Below are positions 43,731 through 54,126 of a stretch of DNA of 64,000 nt, piece after piece. Each line of letters begins with the position of its first letter. Positions within the stretch are counted from its first letter, which is position 1. Where the stretch lies: positions 400,001 to 464,000 of the forward strand of contig NZ_CP026363.1 of NCBI RefSeq assembly GCF_004117055.1. The letters are read 5' to 3'. The position numbers and the translations under genes are program-made. Under the pieces are notes generated by a model. It had not been told where the DNA came from. It saw nothing but the letters and a program-made list of their open reading frames with translations, and ran no database searches. Source of the stretch: Brevibacillus agri. GTDB taxonomy: Bacteria; Bacillota; Bacilli; Brevibacillales; Brevibacillaceae.

Positions 43731-44306
43731 TTATTTTTGCAAGCTGTTGAAATGGTTCATGACCTTGATAAAAGGCTCTCTTGTCCACATGGCCGCCGCA
43801 TCGGCAGCATGCCCCACCGCTTCCTGAATCTGCGGTCTTTCCGCCGCTGGGAACGACTGGAGCACGTAATCACTCACGCTTCGCCCCGGCTCCGGACGCC
43901 CGATCCCGACTTTGATGCGCTTAAATTCCTGTGTCCCCAAATGCTGAATCATCGACTTGATGCCGTTGTGGCCGCCTGCGCTGCCTTTTTCCCGCAAGCG
44001 CAACTGCCCCGTTGGCAGGTCGAGGTCATCGAAAATGACGACCAGCTCATCTGGAGTCAGCTTGTAAAACTTCAGGACTTCAGCGACTGATTCCCCGGAA
44101 AGATTCATGTACGTCTGCGGTTTGACGAGCAGCACCTTTTCGCCTTCCACCCTGCCTTCTCCGACAAGCGCGCGAAACTTGTTTTGCGCAACGGGAATGC
44201 CCCATTTGTCGCTAATCTTATCTATGGCCATAAAGCCCGCATTATGTCTTGTGTCTTCATATTTTTTGCCTGGATTGCCCAATCCGATGATTACTTTCAC
44301 GTTCAT
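43731..44306 (-). CDS. pth: Peptidyl-tRNA hydrolase
   Basis: Pth recycles peptidyl-tRNA. The 191-residue protein shows GLGNPGKKYEDTRHNAGFMA at the N-terminus (active-site Asn10/His20 region), KPQTYMNLSGES, and VIFDDLDLPTGQLRLREKGSAGGHNG. It lies between ctc and fin in conserved order. Confidence 0.97.
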   Translation of the reverse strand: MNVKVIIGLGNPGKKYEDTRHNAGFMAIDKISDKWGIPVAQNKFRALVGEGRVEGEKVLLVKPQTYMNLSGESVAEVLKFYKLTPDELVVIFDDLDLPTGQLRLREKGSAGGHNGIKSMIQHLGTQEFKRIKVGIGRPEPGRSVSDYVLQSFPAAERPQIQEAVGHAADAAAMWTREPFIKVMNHFNSLQK

Positions 44307-44351
44307 TCCCTCCTACTCTCTCCCCCATTGTACTAGAATGGTATCGCGAAC

Positions 44352-44392
44352 AAAAGAAAAAGGACCCGGCAGTAAAATACCCGGACCCTTTC
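44352..44392 (-). terminator. Terminator of ctc
   Basis: AAAGGGTCCGG-loop-CCGGGTCCTTTTTC on the minus strand between ctc and pth; partial readthrough is possible. Confidence 0.75.
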
Positions 44393-44412
44393 GCCGTGAT
44401 TCGACTTTTGCC

Positions 44413-45018
44413 TTATTCGGTAGCTACCGCTTTTTCTGCTACAGCCTCAGCCTCTTGCTCGGCTTCGATGGACTCTTCGGACTTGGCTTTCACTGGCAGG
44501 ACGCTAATCAGCACTTCCGTAGGCTCAACCAAAAGCTCTACGCCCGCCGGAACTTCCAGATCCGCTGCCAGTACGACGTCTCCAATGTTGAAGCCGTCGA
44601 CATTCACCAAAAAAGACTCCGGGATGTTGCCAGGCAAGCAGTGGACGTCGACGTTGTGGCGCACGAGCGTCGCTACGCCAAGCTCCGGGTCGCCTGTCAT
44701 GAGCACAGGCACAGAGGTGTGTATTTTTTCATTCATATTGATCTTCTTGAAATCAGCGTGCAAAATATTGCCCATGACTGGATGACGCTGCAATTCGTTC
44801 ACCATCACATCATGAGTGGTCCCATCCACAACCAGTCGGAACGGCTTGTTTGTCGTCTGCTGACGCAGGGCGGCATCCAGCTCACGGCCATTGATTTGAA
44901 TCGACTGACTGGTCACGTCACTTCCGTACACAACACCTGGCACCCAGCCTTCTCGACGCAGCATCCTCACAGAATTGCCTGTCGTCTGATTTCGTACTTG
45001 AGCCTGAATCGCTTCCAC
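44413..45018 (-). CDS. ctc: 50S ribosomal protein L25/general stress protein Ctc
   Basis: A 201-residue two-domain protein binding 5S rRNA. The N-terminal L25 domain has RRNQTTGNSVRML-type start and REGWVPGVVYG; the C-terminal TL5-like domain contains VLAADLEVPAGVELLVE. The end is Glu/Ala-rich. The GTG at 45018 follows AAGGAGG by eight bases and gives the usual start VEAIQAQ. In Bacillus, ctc is a sigma-B-inducible gene; I see no clear sigma-B promoter in the 91 bases before it. Confidence 0.94.
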   Translation of the reverse strand: MEAIQAQVRNQTTGNSVRMLRREGWVPGVVYGSDVTSQSIQINGRELDAALRQQTTNKPFRLVVDGTTHDVMVNELQRHPVMGNILHADFKKINMNEKIHTSVPVLMTGDPELGVATLVRHNVDVHCLPGNIPESFLVNVDGFNIGDVVLAADLEVPAGVELLVEPTEVLISVLPVKAKSEESIEAEQEAEAVAEKAVATE

Positions 45019-45109
45019 AAAAAAACCTCCTTGGGCCGCTAGTAAAAGTTTCCTTTCTAGCTTGTCCAAAGGAGGTTTATTTCAATCCCCCAAAAAGGGG
45101 ATGCTTGCC

Positions 45110-46060
45110 TTAATCGAACAGCTTGCTGACAGACAGCTCTTCGTGTACGCGAATGATCGCTTCGCCAATGATCGGCGCCACGGACAGAACGGTGATTTTG
45201 TCAATCAGTTGCTCTTTGGTGAGCGGAATCGAGTTGGTGACGATCAGCTCTTTGATCTTCGAGTTGGCAATCCGCTCAATCGCAGGACCAGACAGCACCG
45301 GATGCGTGCAACATGCGTAAACTTCACGCGCACCTGCTTCCACGAGCGCATTGGCTGCCAGCGTGATCGTTCCCGCTGTATCAATGATATCGTCAATAAT
45401 GATCGCTGTCTTGCCTTCGATGTTACCGACAATGTTCATGACTTCCGCTACGTTTGGTTCAGGACGGCGCTTGTCGATAATGGCAATCGGCGCTTCCAGA
45501 CGTTCGGCCAGCTTGCGGGCACGCGTAACGCCGCCGTGGTCAGGCGACACTACGACGATATCCTTCAAGCCTTTTTCGGAGAAGTGTTTGCCCAAAATCG
45601 GCACACCCAGCAGATGATCGACAGGAATGTCGAAGAATCCTTGAATTTGCGTCGCATGCAAATCCATGGTAATCACGCGTTGCGCTCCTGCGGTTTCGAT
45701 CAGGTTGGCAACCAGTTTGGCTGTGATCGGATCGCGTGCGCGCGCCTTGCGATCTTGTCTCGCGTAGCCATAATAAGGAATCACGACGTTGATGCTTTTT
45801 GCGGAAGCGCGTTTCAATGCGTCGACCATTACCAAAAGCTCCATCAAATGCTCATTAACGGGAGCAGACGTTGGCTGAATAACAAATACGTCACAACCGC
45901 GAACGCTTTCGTTCAATTTAATTTGGCACTCGCCATCACTAAAACGCACAGCTTGCGCGTTACCGAGCGGCACGCCGATGTGTTCAGCGATTTCTTTTGC
46001 CAATTCAGGGTTTGCGTTGCACGTAAATACCTTCAGTTTGGGGTCGCGGTAATTAGCCAT
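45110..46060 (-). CDS. prs: Ribose-phosphate pyrophosphokinase
   Basis: Prs makes PRPP from ribose-5-phosphate and ATP, supplying purines, pyrimidines, NAD (nadC, this window) and hpt salvage. The 316-residue protein has the flexible loop [17 protein letters not shown], the PRPP-binding [18 protein letters not shown] and [13 protein letters not shown]. It follows glmU by 22 bases (glmU-prs as in Bacillus). Confidence 0.98.
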   Translation of the reverse strand: MANYRDPKLKVFTCNANPELAKEIAEHIGVPLGNAQAVRFSDGECQIKLNESVRGCDVFVIQPTSAPVNEHLMELLVMVDALKRASAKSINVVIPYYGYARQDRKARARDPITAKLVANLIETAGAQRVITMDLHATQIQGFFDIPVDHLLGVPILGKHFSEKGLKDIVVVSPDHGGVTRARKLAERLEAPIAIIDKRRPEPNVAEVMNIVGNIEGKTAIIIDDIIDTAGTITLAANALVEAGAREVYACCTHPVLSGPAIERIANSKIKELIVTNSIPLTKEQLIDKITVLSVAPIIGEAIIRVHEELSVSKLFD

Positions 46061-46082
46061 GATCTTCTCTTAGAACCTCCCG

Positions 46083-47468
46083 TTATGATTGCTTTTTGCC
46101 CTTGCGAGGCATTCTGCTAGCGTAATCTGGTTTATTCACTTGACGCTCGCGTGCGATCGCAAGCGCATTGTCTGGAACATCCTGATTAATGGTCGAGCCT
46201 GCTGCTACATACGCATTTTGTCCAACGGTAACCGGAGCTACCAGATTGGTGTTGCAGCCGATGAACGCCCCGTCCTGGACGGTCGTTTTATGCTTGACGG
46301 CCCCGTCGTAGTTGACGGTGATCGTTCCACAGCCGATGTTCACACCATCGCCAATCTCCGCGTCACCAATATAGCTGAGGTGAGGTACTTTTGAGCCTTC
46401 GCCGATTTTGGCGTTTTTCAACTCGACGAAGTCTCCGATCTTGGCTTTGCGGCCGATCTGTGTTCCCGGACGAATATAGGCAAATGGCCCAACGGTTGAT
46501 TCCGCTTCCACACTTGCCTCTACCATGACCGCATAAGAAATGGTAACGCCAGAGCCAACCTGCACATCCGTCAAGTCAGCCTGCGGCCCAATCACGCAAT
46601 CGGCACCAATGGTTGTCCGCCCGCGCAGAATCGTTCCCGGTTGGATTACCGTATCTGCCTCGATGACAACATCGGCTTCAATATACGTAGAGGCCGGGTC
46701 AATAATGGTGACTCCATTGCGCATATGTCTGGTGGCAATCCGCTTCCGCATGTACGCTTCCGCTTCCGATAGCTGCACACGATCATTGACGCCCATCGTC
46801 TCGTCAGGGTCAACGGCTTCGTACGCCACTACCTTTTCGCCTGCCTCTCGCAAAATGCCGACAACGTCTGTGACATAGTATTCGCCTTGCGCGTTGTCAT
46901 TTTTCACTTCCGCCAAGGCCTTCCATAATTTGCGATTGTCATAACAGTATATGCCTGTGTTAATTTCGCGGACCGCCCGTTCCGCTTCAGTCGCATCCTT
47001 ATGTTCCACGATTCGCAATACTTCGCCCGCCTCGTTGCGCACGATGCGCCCGTAGCCTGTCGGATCGGGGAGCACGGCGGTCAATACAGTCGCAGCCGCT
47101 TGCTGCTCTTCGTGATAGGTCAGCAAGGCGGACAACGTCTGTGCAGACAAGAGAGGGACGTCTCCGTACAAAAGAAACGTAGTGCCTTCTTTATCTTGTA
47201 AAAACGGCGCTGCCTGCGAAACGGCATGTGCCGTTCCCAACTGTTCTTCTTGCAGTGCGTAAGTGACGCCCTCGCCTAGTTTGGCGCGGACCGCGTCAGC
47301 ACCATGACCTACGACGACAACGATGTCCTCAACCTGCATGGAGCCAAGCGTATCCACAACATGCTGGACCATTGGCTTCCCGCAAACAGGGTGCAGGACC
47401 TTGTACAGCTTCGATTTCATCCGCGTACCCTGACCAGCGGCCAGAACCACGGCATGGATCTTAGACAT
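46083..47468 (-). CDS. glmU: Bifunctional UDP-N-acetylglucosamine pyrophosphorylase/glucosamine-1-phosphate acetyltransferase
   Basis: GlmU makes UDP-GlcNAc for peptidoglycan. The 461-residue protein starts with the uridyltransferase signature [21 protein letters not shown] and ends in left-handed beta-helix hexapeptides ([35 protein letters not shown]) carrying the acetyltransferase site. The ATG at 47468 follows GGAGGG; extension upstream is unsupported. Confidence 0.97.
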   Translation of the reverse strand: MSKIHAVVLAAGQGTRMKSKLYKVLHPVCGKPMVQHVVDTLGSMQVEDIVVVVGHGADAVRAKLGEGVTYALQEEQLGTAHAVSQAAPFLQDKEGTTFLLYGDVPLLSAQTLSALLTYHEEQQAAATVLTAVLPDPTGYGRIVRNEAGEVLRIVEHKDATEAERAVREINTGIYCYDNRKLWKALAEVKNDNAQGEYYVTDVVGILREAGEKVVAYEAVDPDETMGVNDRVQLSEAEAYMRKRIATRHMRNGVTIIDPASTYIEADVVIEADTVIQPGTILRGRTTIGADCVIGPQADLTDVQVGSGVTISYAVMVEASVEAESTVGPFAYIRPGTQIGRKAKIGDFVELKNAKIGEGSKVPHLSYIGDAEIGDGVNIGCGTITVNYDGAVKHKTTVQDGAFIGCNTNLVAPVTVGQNAYVAAGSTINQDVPDNALAIARERQVNKPDYASRMPRKGKKQS

Positions 47469-47499
47469 GTCAACCCTCCATCGTAGAAGTTCCACAATG

Positions 47500-47528
47500 A
47501 CTATATCTTAATCATATGTGGATTTCAA
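47500..47528 (-). promoter_or_regulatory. glmU promoter
   Basis: TTGAAA-N17-TATAGT on the minus strand, 32 bases before the glmU start. It drives glmU-prs(-ctc). Confidence 0.75.
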
Positions 47529-47663
47529 GACAATCGATGCAGGATTATCGCCGTTTCCCTGACATTGCCTGAAAGTTGTTCATCTAACAGACAACATTTA
47601 ATAATCTGATAAAAAATGATATATTGATGGGCGAAAGAGGTTTTGAAAAGGAGGCAGGAAGGA

Positions 47664-48701
47664 ATGCCAGCAGATGTCTACTTGCTGACCGGATATTTGG
47701 GCAGCGGAAAAACGACCCTTTTGCAAAAATGGCTGACTCATCTACGCGTCCAGAACGAAAACGTAGTCGTCCTGATGAATGAGATGGGCGAGGAAGATAT
47801 CGACGGCGAACAGTTGCAAGGCTTTGGTTTCCCTGTCAAAAAGCTGCTCGACGGCTGCATATGCTGCTCGATCAAAGGGGAGCTGACAGAAGGCTTGCGC
47901 GAAATTTTGAACTCGTTGCAGCCGGATCGCATCCTGATCGAAACGACGGGAGTCGCAGACCCGATCGACGTGATCGACACGCTGACCCATCCGGAGCTGT
48001 ACGATCGCATCGAGCTGAAGGGCACGATCAGCGTCGTGGACGCGTCCCGCTTTTTGGACCTCAACTCGCGCTTTTCCTCCACTGGCTCGCTGGTCAAAAC
48101 GGTACGCAACCAGGTGAAGTACGCCGACCTCATTCTCCTGAACAAAACGGATATGGTCAGCGATGAACAGCTCCAGCGCGTCAAACAGAAGCTCATCGAG
48201 CTGAACCCGCAGGCGCCGATCCACACAGCCGTTCAGGCGAATATCGACCTCAACCGGCTGCAATCGCTCAAGCGATTCGAGCATGTGCGCGATGCCGAAG
48301 CAGTACCCACTGTTCCTGTGCAAAAAACAATCGGCCGCATGTCGACCATGGACAGGCTCAAACAATCGCTCGGCCTGAAAACAAGCACGCCTTCCCTGTA
48401 CAATAGTATTGAAACTTTTTCCTACACCTTCACAGGTCCAGTAGACGAGAAAAAATTCGAGGACTTCCTCTACGATCTGCCCAAAAACGTGTATCGGGCA
48501 AAGGGGTACGTGCTCTTCCACGGAAAAAAAGAACTGATCTCCTTCCAGCACACGGACAATCAGGTACTGTTCTTTCCATTTGAGAACTTCGGGCCGAAAA
48601 TGGTCGCCGTGTTTATTGGGGAAGGAATGGATCAGGAGGAAATAAAAAACAATTTATCCAAATGTTACGCCCAACCAGACGCCGAAGCACCCTGCCAGTA
48701 A
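47664..48701 (+). CDS. CobW-type GTP-binding metal chaperone (COG0523)
   Basis: A 345-residue G3E-family GTPase with Walker A GYLGSGKTT (about residues 9-17), the metal-binding CxCC motif GCICCS near 66, Walker B-like ETTGVADP, and NKTD guanine specificity. A C-terminal CobW domain follows (from about 250). These proteins deliver zinc or other metals to enzymes. The ATG at 47664 is preceded by AAGGAGG. It is transcribed opposite to its neighbours and has its own terminator. No Zur box was seen, so the metal is uncertain; zinc is the likeliest. Confidence 0.88.
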   Translation: MPADVYLLTGYLGSGKTTLLQKWLTHLRVQNENVVVLMNEMGEEDIDGEQLQGFGFPVKKLLDGCICCSIKGELTEGLREILNSLQPDRILIETTGVADPIDVIDTLTHPELYDRIELKGTISVVDASRFLDLNSRFSSTGSLVKTVRNQVKYADLILLNKTDMVSDEQLQRVKQKLIELNPQAPIHTAVQANIDLNRLQSLKRFEHVRDAEAVPTVPVQKTIGRMSTMDRLKQSLGLKTSTPSLYNSIETFSYTFTGPVDEKKFEDFLYDLPKNVYRAKGYVLFHGKKELISFQHTDNQVLFFPFENFGPKMVAVFIGEGMDQEEIKNNLSKCYAQPDAEAPCQ

Positions 48702-48717
48702 TGACAGGGTGCTTTTG
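48687..48717 (+). terminator. Terminator of the CobW gene
   Basis: GCACCCTG and CAGGGTGC around the stop codon, then TTTTG, on the plus strand. Confidence 0.75.
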
Positions 48718-48731
48718 TATGGGGGTACTAT

Positions 48732-49019
48732 TTACGCACCCGCTTCGATCGTGCTCTCTTCTTCTTGACCCACGCGTTCATACTCGGTCAAGACAGCAGC
48801 TTGGATCTTTTCACGGGTAGTCGAAGAAATCGGATGGGCGATATCGCGGAATTCTCCGTCAGGTGTACGTTTGCTCGGCATTGCAACAAACATACCGTTG
48901 TTTCCGTCAATGACACGGATATCATGAACCACGAACTCATGGTCAATTGTAATGGATGCAATCGCTTTCATCCTACCATCCGTATTCACTCGGCGCAGTC
49001 TTACGTCTGTAACTTCCAT
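48732..49019 (-). CDS. spoVG: Septation regulator SpoVG
   Basis: A 95-residue RNA/DNA-binding regulator, near-invariant: [56 protein letters not shown]. It affects asymmetric septation, cortex and other phenotypes. It follows a good sigma-H promoter and an AT-rich upstream stretch, the arrangement through which AbrB represses spoVG in Bacillus. Confidence 0.98.
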   Translation of the reverse strand: MEVTDVRLRRVNTDGRMKAIASITIDHEFVVHDIRVIDGNNGMFVAMPSKRTPDGEFRDIAHPISSTTREKIQAAVLTEYERVGQEEESTIEAGA

Positions 49020-49057
49020 CTAGTTCACTCCCTTTATCTATGAAACGCGTTTAGGAG

Positions 49058-49087
49058 TATTTCCACCCTCTGGGTAAATATTCCTGC
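49058..49087 (-). promoter_or_regulatory. Sigma-H promoter of spoVG
   Basis: GCAGGAATA-N12-GTGGAAATA on the minus strand matches the sigma-H consensus (RNAGGAWWW, RNNGAATWW) at all but one position and resembles the B. subtilis spoVG promoter. Upstream, 49095-49140 is almost pure A/T, as expected for an AbrB target. Confidence 0.88.
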
Positions 49088-49182
49088 TGATGTTATGCAA
49101 TTTTTAAAAAAATATATAAATATGTTCATAACATCACCGCTTTACACATGCTTCTTCGTACTACTAATGGTATATCCAACGC

Positions 49183-49217
49183 AAAAACAGCCTGACGCAA
49201 CTGCATCAGGCTGTTTC
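49183..49217 (-). terminator. Terminator of ridA
   Basis: AAACAGCCTGATGC and GCGTCAGGCTGTTT plus TTTG on the minus strand. It isolates purR-ridA from spoVG. Confidence 0.85.
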
Positions 49218-49246
49218 ATGCTTTCATTGATTGGACCGGGTTATGT

Positions 49247-49630
49247 TTACGCCTCGATATAAGCGACAATTTCGATCTCGACCTTTACGTCGCGCGGCAG
49301 GCGTGCCACTTCTACGGTGGAGCGAGCTGGCTTGTGGTCGCCAAAATATTGGCCGTACACTTCGTTCAACTGCGCAAAGTCGTTCATGTCCTTGATGAAA
49401 ACAGTCGCCTTCACCACGTTGGAAAGGGTTCCTCCTGCTTCCGCCAGGACGGCTTGGATATTGGAAAATACTTGGTGGGTTTGTTCCACGATGTCGCCTT
49501 CTACCAGAGTGCCGTCTGCACGCAGCGGAATTTGACCGGATGCAAACAGAAACGGACCAACTTTTGCAGCCTGGCTGTACGGGCCGATTGCTGCCGGAGC
49601 TTTGTCAGTTGAAACAAAAGAGATTGCCAT
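49247..49630 (-). CDS. ridA: RidA family 2-iminobutanoate/2-iminopropanoate deaminase
   Basis: A 127-residue YjgF/YER057c/UK114 protein, which hydrolyses reactive imines from PLP-dependent dehydratases. Conserved are [23 protein letters not shown], and the arginine motif [19 protein letters not shown]. It lies directly after purR, as YabJ in Bacillus. Confidence 0.96.
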   Translation of the reverse strand: MAISFVSTDKAPAAIGPYSQAAKVGPFLFASGQIPLRADGTLVEGDIVEQTHQVFSNIQAVLAEAGGTLSNVVKATVFIKDMNDFAQLNEVYGQYFGDHKPARSTVEVARLPRDVKVEIEIVAYIEA

Positions 49631-49636
49631 TCTTAT

Positions 49637-50470
49637 CTACTCCCCTCTATTTTCAAAAAAACTGCCTAGCTCAATTTCAATCTGCTTGCCCTTGAAGTCG
49701 ACATCCTGCAGCTTGGCAAGAGACACGTATTCATCAATCAAACGCTCGGAAACATCTGCGGTCGTCTCTACCAGCACTCCGCAGCCTACGACAGTCGCCC
49801 GGAACTCCTGGAGCAGATCAATCATGCCGCGCAGCGTGCCGCCCGCCTTCATGAAGTCGTCCACGATCAGGACGCGGGACTGCTCGGCCAATCCGCGGCG
49901 AGCAAGAGACATCGTCTGAATCCGCTTGCTCGAACCAGATACGTAATTGATGCTAACCACAGAACCTTCCGTTACTTTGTTGTCACGACGCACGATGACA
50001 ACGGGCACGTTCAAAAACATGGCGGTCGCATAAGCGAGCGGAATCCCCTTCGTCTCCACCGTCATGACGACATCGACGTTTTTGTCCGCATAAGCGGTGG
50101 CAAACAGCTTGCCGATCTTCGCCATAGTCGCTGGATTGCCGAGAATGTCGGACATGTACAAATATCCGCCTGGCAAAAGTCTTTCCGGATTGGCCAATTG
50201 CTCGATCAGTTCGCGCATGAAGTGAAGAGCCTCTTCCGTTTTTACCTGGGGAATATACTTCACTCCGCCTGCCGCTCCCGCCACCGTTTTCAACAAGCCG
50301 ACACCCTGAACCTCAAACGCTTCCTTGATGATCGACAGGTCTTCACTGATGGATGATTTCGCCGCGCCGTACTGTTCCGCAAACAGAGTGAGAGGAGTCA
50401 GCGTATGGGGATGGGCGAGCAAGTGCTGCGTCATGTCTACCAGACGTGCACTTCTGCGCAATTTCTTCAT
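49637..50470 (-). CDS. purR: Purine operon repressor PurR
   Basis: A 277-residue Bacillus-type PurR, with N-terminal winged helix (RLVDMTQHLLAHPHTL, AAKSSISEDLSIIK) and a PRT-like effector domain with the PRPP motif RVLIVDDFMKAGGTLRG. PRPP lowers its operator affinity. It begins purR-ridA. Confidence 0.97.
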   Translation of the reverse strand: MKKLRRSARLVDMTQHLLAHPHTLTPLTLFAEQYGAAKSSISEDLSIIKEAFEVQGVGLLKTVAGAAGGVKYIPQVKTEEALHFMRELIEQLANPERLLPGGYLYMSDILGNPATMAKIGKLFATAYADKNVDVVMTVETKGIPLAYATAMFLNVPVVIVRRDNKVTEGSVVSINYVSGSSKRIQTMSLARRGLAEQSRVLIVDDFMKAGGTLRGMIDLLQEFRATVVGCGVLVETTADVSERLIDEYVSLAKLQDVDFKGKQIEIELGSFFENRGE

Positions 50471-50525
50471 GGCTCTTCCTCCAAAACCGAATATTATGCT
50501 GCTAATGTATCATTTTTATACGTGT

Positions 50526-51404
50526 TCATGCAAGTATTTCCCCTTCTTGGGAGCCTAACATTCGGACAACAAACACATCTTTGACAAATCCTCTGAGCGC
50601 ATTGTAGATCCGATGCACTTTCGCTTCCTTTTGCACGAGGGCAAATACTGTCGGTCCGCTGCCGGACATCAATACTCCGTCGGCTCCGGAAGCGATCATC
50701 AGCTCCTTGATTTGCCGCACTTGCGGATAGAGCGAGAGCGTGACGTTTTCCAGCACGTTTCCGAGCGACTGGCACATCAGGGAAAAATCTTGCTCGGAAA
50801 CAGCCCGGAGCATTTGTTTTGTATCGGGATGATTGTCGATTTTGTCGACACGCAAGTTTCCATATACATCAGGAGTGGACACGCCGATTGGCGGCTTCGC
50901 CAGGATGACCCAGCAAGGAGCGGGCGTTTCCAGATGCGTGATTTGCTCGCCGCGCCCTTTTGCCAGCGCGGTTCCTCCATAGACGCAAAAAGGGACGTCA
51001 GAACCGATTTCTGCGCCGATTTCCGCAAGCTCGTCCACGGTCAAGCCGAGATTCCACAACTGGTTCAAACCGCGCAGCGTCGCTGCCGCATCACTGCTGC
51101 CGCCCGCCAGTCCGGCTGCGACCGGGATCTGTTTGTCGATATACAATCGTACGCCTTGGCGCACTTGATAGCGTTCTTTTAAAAGCACTGCCGCTTTATA
51201 AGCATGATTGCGGATATCATCCGGTACGAAGCTGGCAGAGCAGTCCAGCGTAATCTCACCATCTTCGCGCAGAGTCAGGTCTACACGATCTGCCAAGTCG
51301 ACGGTAGTCATCACCATTTCTACTTCGTGATAACCGTCCGGCCGTTTGGCAAGCACATCAAGGGTCAGGTTGATTTTGGCCGGAGCTTTGACCGAGATAC
51401 GCAC
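50526..51404 (-). CDS. ispE: 4-diphosphocytidyl-2-C-methyl-D-erythritol kinase
   Basis: IspE is the fourth step of the MEP isoprenoid pathway. The 292-residue GHMP kinase has [24 protein letters not shown], the ATP loop [20 protein letters not shown], and [10 protein letters not shown]. The GTG at 51404 lies six bases after AGAGGTG and gives the normal start; the frame extends three codons upstream. An extended -10 element TGCTACAAT (51447-51455, minus) lies upstream. Confidence 0.95.
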   Translation of the reverse strand: MRISVKAPAKINLTLDVLAKRPDGYHEVEMVMTTVDLADRVDLTLREDGEITLDCSASFVPDDIRNHAYKAAVLLKERYQVRQGVRLYIDKQIPVAAGLAGGSSDAAATLRGLNQLWNLGLTVDELAEIGAEIGSDVPFCVYGGTALAKGRGEQITHLETPAPCWVILAKPPIGVSTPDVYGNLRVDKIDNHPDTKQMLRAVSEQDFSLMCQSLGNVLENVTLSLYPQVRQIKELMIASGADGVLMSGSGPTVFALVQKEAKVHRIYNALRGFVKDVFVVRMLGSQEGEILA

Positions 51405-51548
51405 GTTGTTCACCTCTGCCTACTTTACTAAATTTCCTAGTCTCTTATTGTAGCATAGCCAATCTCTCTCCTGCCACTTGAACCCCCCAAAAAGAACAGG
51501 ATCGAGATCATTATGGTTATTTCGAAAATTCAGCAGTGTTTTCGGCAG

Positions 51549-51572
51549 CAAAAAAGCCGGGAAGCCCCGGCC
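51549..51572 (-). terminator. Terminator after sspF
   Basis: GCCGGG-GCTT-CCCGGC followed by six T residues on the minus strand, in the 233-base gap between sspF and ispE. No other gene is seen there. Confidence 0.82.
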
Positions 51573-51637
51573 CTGTCAACGAGTCTGTATGGTATTCTCC
51601 GTGAGATTGGATGTGTCCGCCTGCGTCCAACACCGGG

Positions 51638-51817
51638 CTATGACCGTCTTGCGGCCAGCGCCTCTTCAGCAAGCTGTACAGCCCGCTTCACCATGTTTCC
51701 CGCGTCACGCGTCGTGATGCCTCCCCAACCTTCTGCTTGTACCTTGTCGTAAAAGCCAAGCTCCTTGGCGAGTTCCATCTTGAACTGCTCCGACATCATT
51801 CCTCGTCTGCGACCCAT
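51638..51817 (-). CDS. sspF: Small acid-soluble spore protein, SspF-like
   Basis: A 59-residue protein of the alpha/beta SASP family. It begins [20 protein letters not shown], continues [20 protein letters not shown] and [19 protein letters not shown]. The [11 protein letters not shown](N)MVKRA core matches DNA-binding SASPs; the early [10 protein letters not shown] is typical of SspF, which lies between veg and ispE in Bacillus. The ATG at 51817 follows GGGAGGATGCT. The CDS is too short for usual ORF thresholds. Confidence 0.93.
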   Translation of the reverse strand: MGRRRGMMSEQFKMELAKELGFYDKVQAEGWGGITTRDAGNMVKRAVQLAEEALAARRS

Positions 51818-51907
51818 AGCATCCTCCCTTCCCGTTGACAGGTATAGTGTGCTCCAAGTCCAGACTTTTCATCTTGTCACCCAAATATTTACAACCTTTT
51901 GATAGCA

Positions 51908-51945
51908 AAAATAAAACAGTAGAACCCAAAAGGGCTCTACTGTTG
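51908..51945 (-). terminator. Terminator of veg
   Basis: ACAGTAGAGCCC-TTTT-GGGTTCTACTGT then TTTATTTTT on the minus strand. The veg stop codon lies in the 5' arm. Confidence 0.9.
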
Positions 51946-52209
51946 TACAAATGTGATGCGGATGTGCTCGTTTTCGCGGCACACCGTCAACTCTACTGTT
52001 TCCGTCAAGATGTCAGCGTAGCTGTAAGAGACCCGCTCAAAGAGTTGATCGTCATCAAGCTTTACCACAAACACAGATGGGTATGTTTCTTCGAGGATGC
52101 CACTTCGTTCGACGGTTTTTCGGCGACCTCCATTGGCTTTCAGAAGGATGCGCTCACCAATGTGCCCGTCTAAACTGCGTTTAATGTCAAGTAACGCGTT
52201 TCTTGCCAT
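51937..52209 (-). CDS. veg: Veg protein
   Basis: A 90-residue cytoplasmic protein, [20 protein letters not shown] at the start, then [25 protein letters not shown] core. In Bacillus Veg affects biofilm formation through SinR. The start at 52209 follows GAGGTGG. It has an almost perfect sigma-A promoter with a second one upstream. Confidence 0.96.
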   Translation of the reverse strand: MARNALLDIKRSLDGHIGERILLKANGGRRKTVERSGILEETYPSVFVVKLDDDQLFERVSYSYADILTETVELTVCRENEHIRITFVQQ

Positions 52210-52234
52210 TGTTCCATCCACCTCGCTTACATCT

Positions 52235-52263
52235 ATTATAACAGCTCACATATATTTTGTCAA
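52235..52263 (-). promoter_or_regulatory. Main veg promoter
   Basis: TTGACA-N17-TATAAT, perfect consensus with 17-base spacing, 26 bases before the veg start. Confidence 0.92.
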
Positions 52264-52274
52264 AGAAATAAAAA

Positions 52275-52304
52275 ATTATAGCAACCCTGTAGATATTTTG
52301 TCAA
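52275..52304 (-). promoter_or_regulatory. Upstream tandem veg promoter
   Basis: TTGACA-N18-TATAAT on the minus strand. The upstream sequence shares TTGACAAAATAT with the main promoter, and a third partial copy GTGACAAATATCTAC lies at 52327-52341. Confidence 0.8.
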
Positions 52305-52443
52305 CGGGGTTTTTTTCATAAAAAAAGTAGATATTTGTCACCACTTCTGCATAGTATGTGCAGGCTTTTGCAAAACCTTGCTCCCGCAACGCTTTCCGGT
52401 GATAGCTTGCCCGCTGCGAAGCCTTTTTTTACGCCAAAATCGA

Positions 52444-52489
52444 CAAAAAAACCTCCGTTTTTGGCTTTTTCAGCACAAAAACGGAGGCC
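52444..52489 (-). terminator. Terminator of ksgA
   Basis: CCTCCGTTTTT and AAAAACGGAGG with a 14-base loop and TTTTTTT on the minus strand, just after ksgA. The rest of 52305-52443 has no gene. Confidence 0.85.
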
Positions 52490-52498
52490 AAGTTTGTC

Positions 52499-53398
<900 letters not shown>

Positions 53399-53950
53399 TT
53401 ACTCCCTCTCTTTGTTGATGGCTTCTATCGCCGCCTCAAATTCCGCGCGACTGATCTGAAAGGCATTGAGCCGTTGCAGCATTTGCTTGGCGTTGGCGTA
53501 TCCGATGCCCAATGCTTCGCCCAGCTTGATTCTCCGCTCCTTGGCGTCGCCGCCTGACGTCAATCCGTTTTTCAGAAGATCGTCAGCCGTAATCTCCCCG
53601 ACCGTTTCCGCCATCTCTGTGCGGACTTCCGAGAGCGCGCGAACAATCACGTCAGGAGAAGCGTTCTCTACCCCGATATCGCCCTTTTTCGTGCCGTCCT
53701 CTTGCGTGATAAAGGCGTGCTTGCAGCCCGGCACCGATCGGCTGATAATTTTGCGGATGCGCTCCCCCTGGTAATCCGGGTCGGTAAAAATAATGACACC
53801 GCGCTTTTGCTGTGCCAGCCGGATTTTTTCGATCGTTCTGGCGTGGATGGCGGAGCCGCCTGTCTCAATCGTGTCCGCGTTAACTGCCCGCTTGATCGCA
53901 GCGGTATCGTCTCTCCCCTCCACCACAATCACTTCTTTTATCTTCATCAT
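53399..53950 (-). CDS. rnmV: Ribonuclease M5
   Basis: Cleaves 5S rRNA precursor with help of L18. The 183-residue protein has a Toprim domain at the start: EVIVVEGRDDTAAIKRAVN (catalytic Glu) and IIFTDPDYQGERIRK. The ATG at 53950 follows GGGAG. Cotranscribed with ksgA. Confidence 0.95.
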   Translation of the reverse strand: MMKIKEVIVVEGRDDTAAIKRAVNADTIETGGSAIHARTIEKIRLAQQKRGVIIFTDPDYQGERIRKIISRSVPGCKHAFITQEDGTKKGDIGVENASPDVIVRALSEVRTEMAETVGEITADDLLKNGLTSGGDAKERRIKLGEALGIGYANAKQMLQRLNAFQISRAEFEAAIEAINKERE

Positions 53951-54093
53951 GTACTCCCACTTTCGTACGATGTCGCTTTTGGTCATAGTGTTCCAAAAAA
54001 ATCAGGCAAAAAGCCCTTGTTTCGCGAAACGTTTCTGCGCTTTGAACCGTCTAACTATCAAACAGCTTATCACGACTATTCCCAAAACGCCAA

Positions 54094-54126
54094 AGACAAA
54101 AGACAGGAGCTGTTCGCCCCTGTCTT
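54094..54126 (-). terminator. Terminator of yabE
   Basis: AGACAGG and CCTGTCT with an 11-base loop followed by TTTTGTCTTTGG on the minus strand, at the yabE stop codon. The small remaining gap to rnmV has no gene. Confidence 0.6.

Noticed and set aside
45070-45109. Hairpin CATCCCC-TTTTT-GGGGGATTG after prs
   Set aside because: No T-run follows, so I did not call it a terminator.
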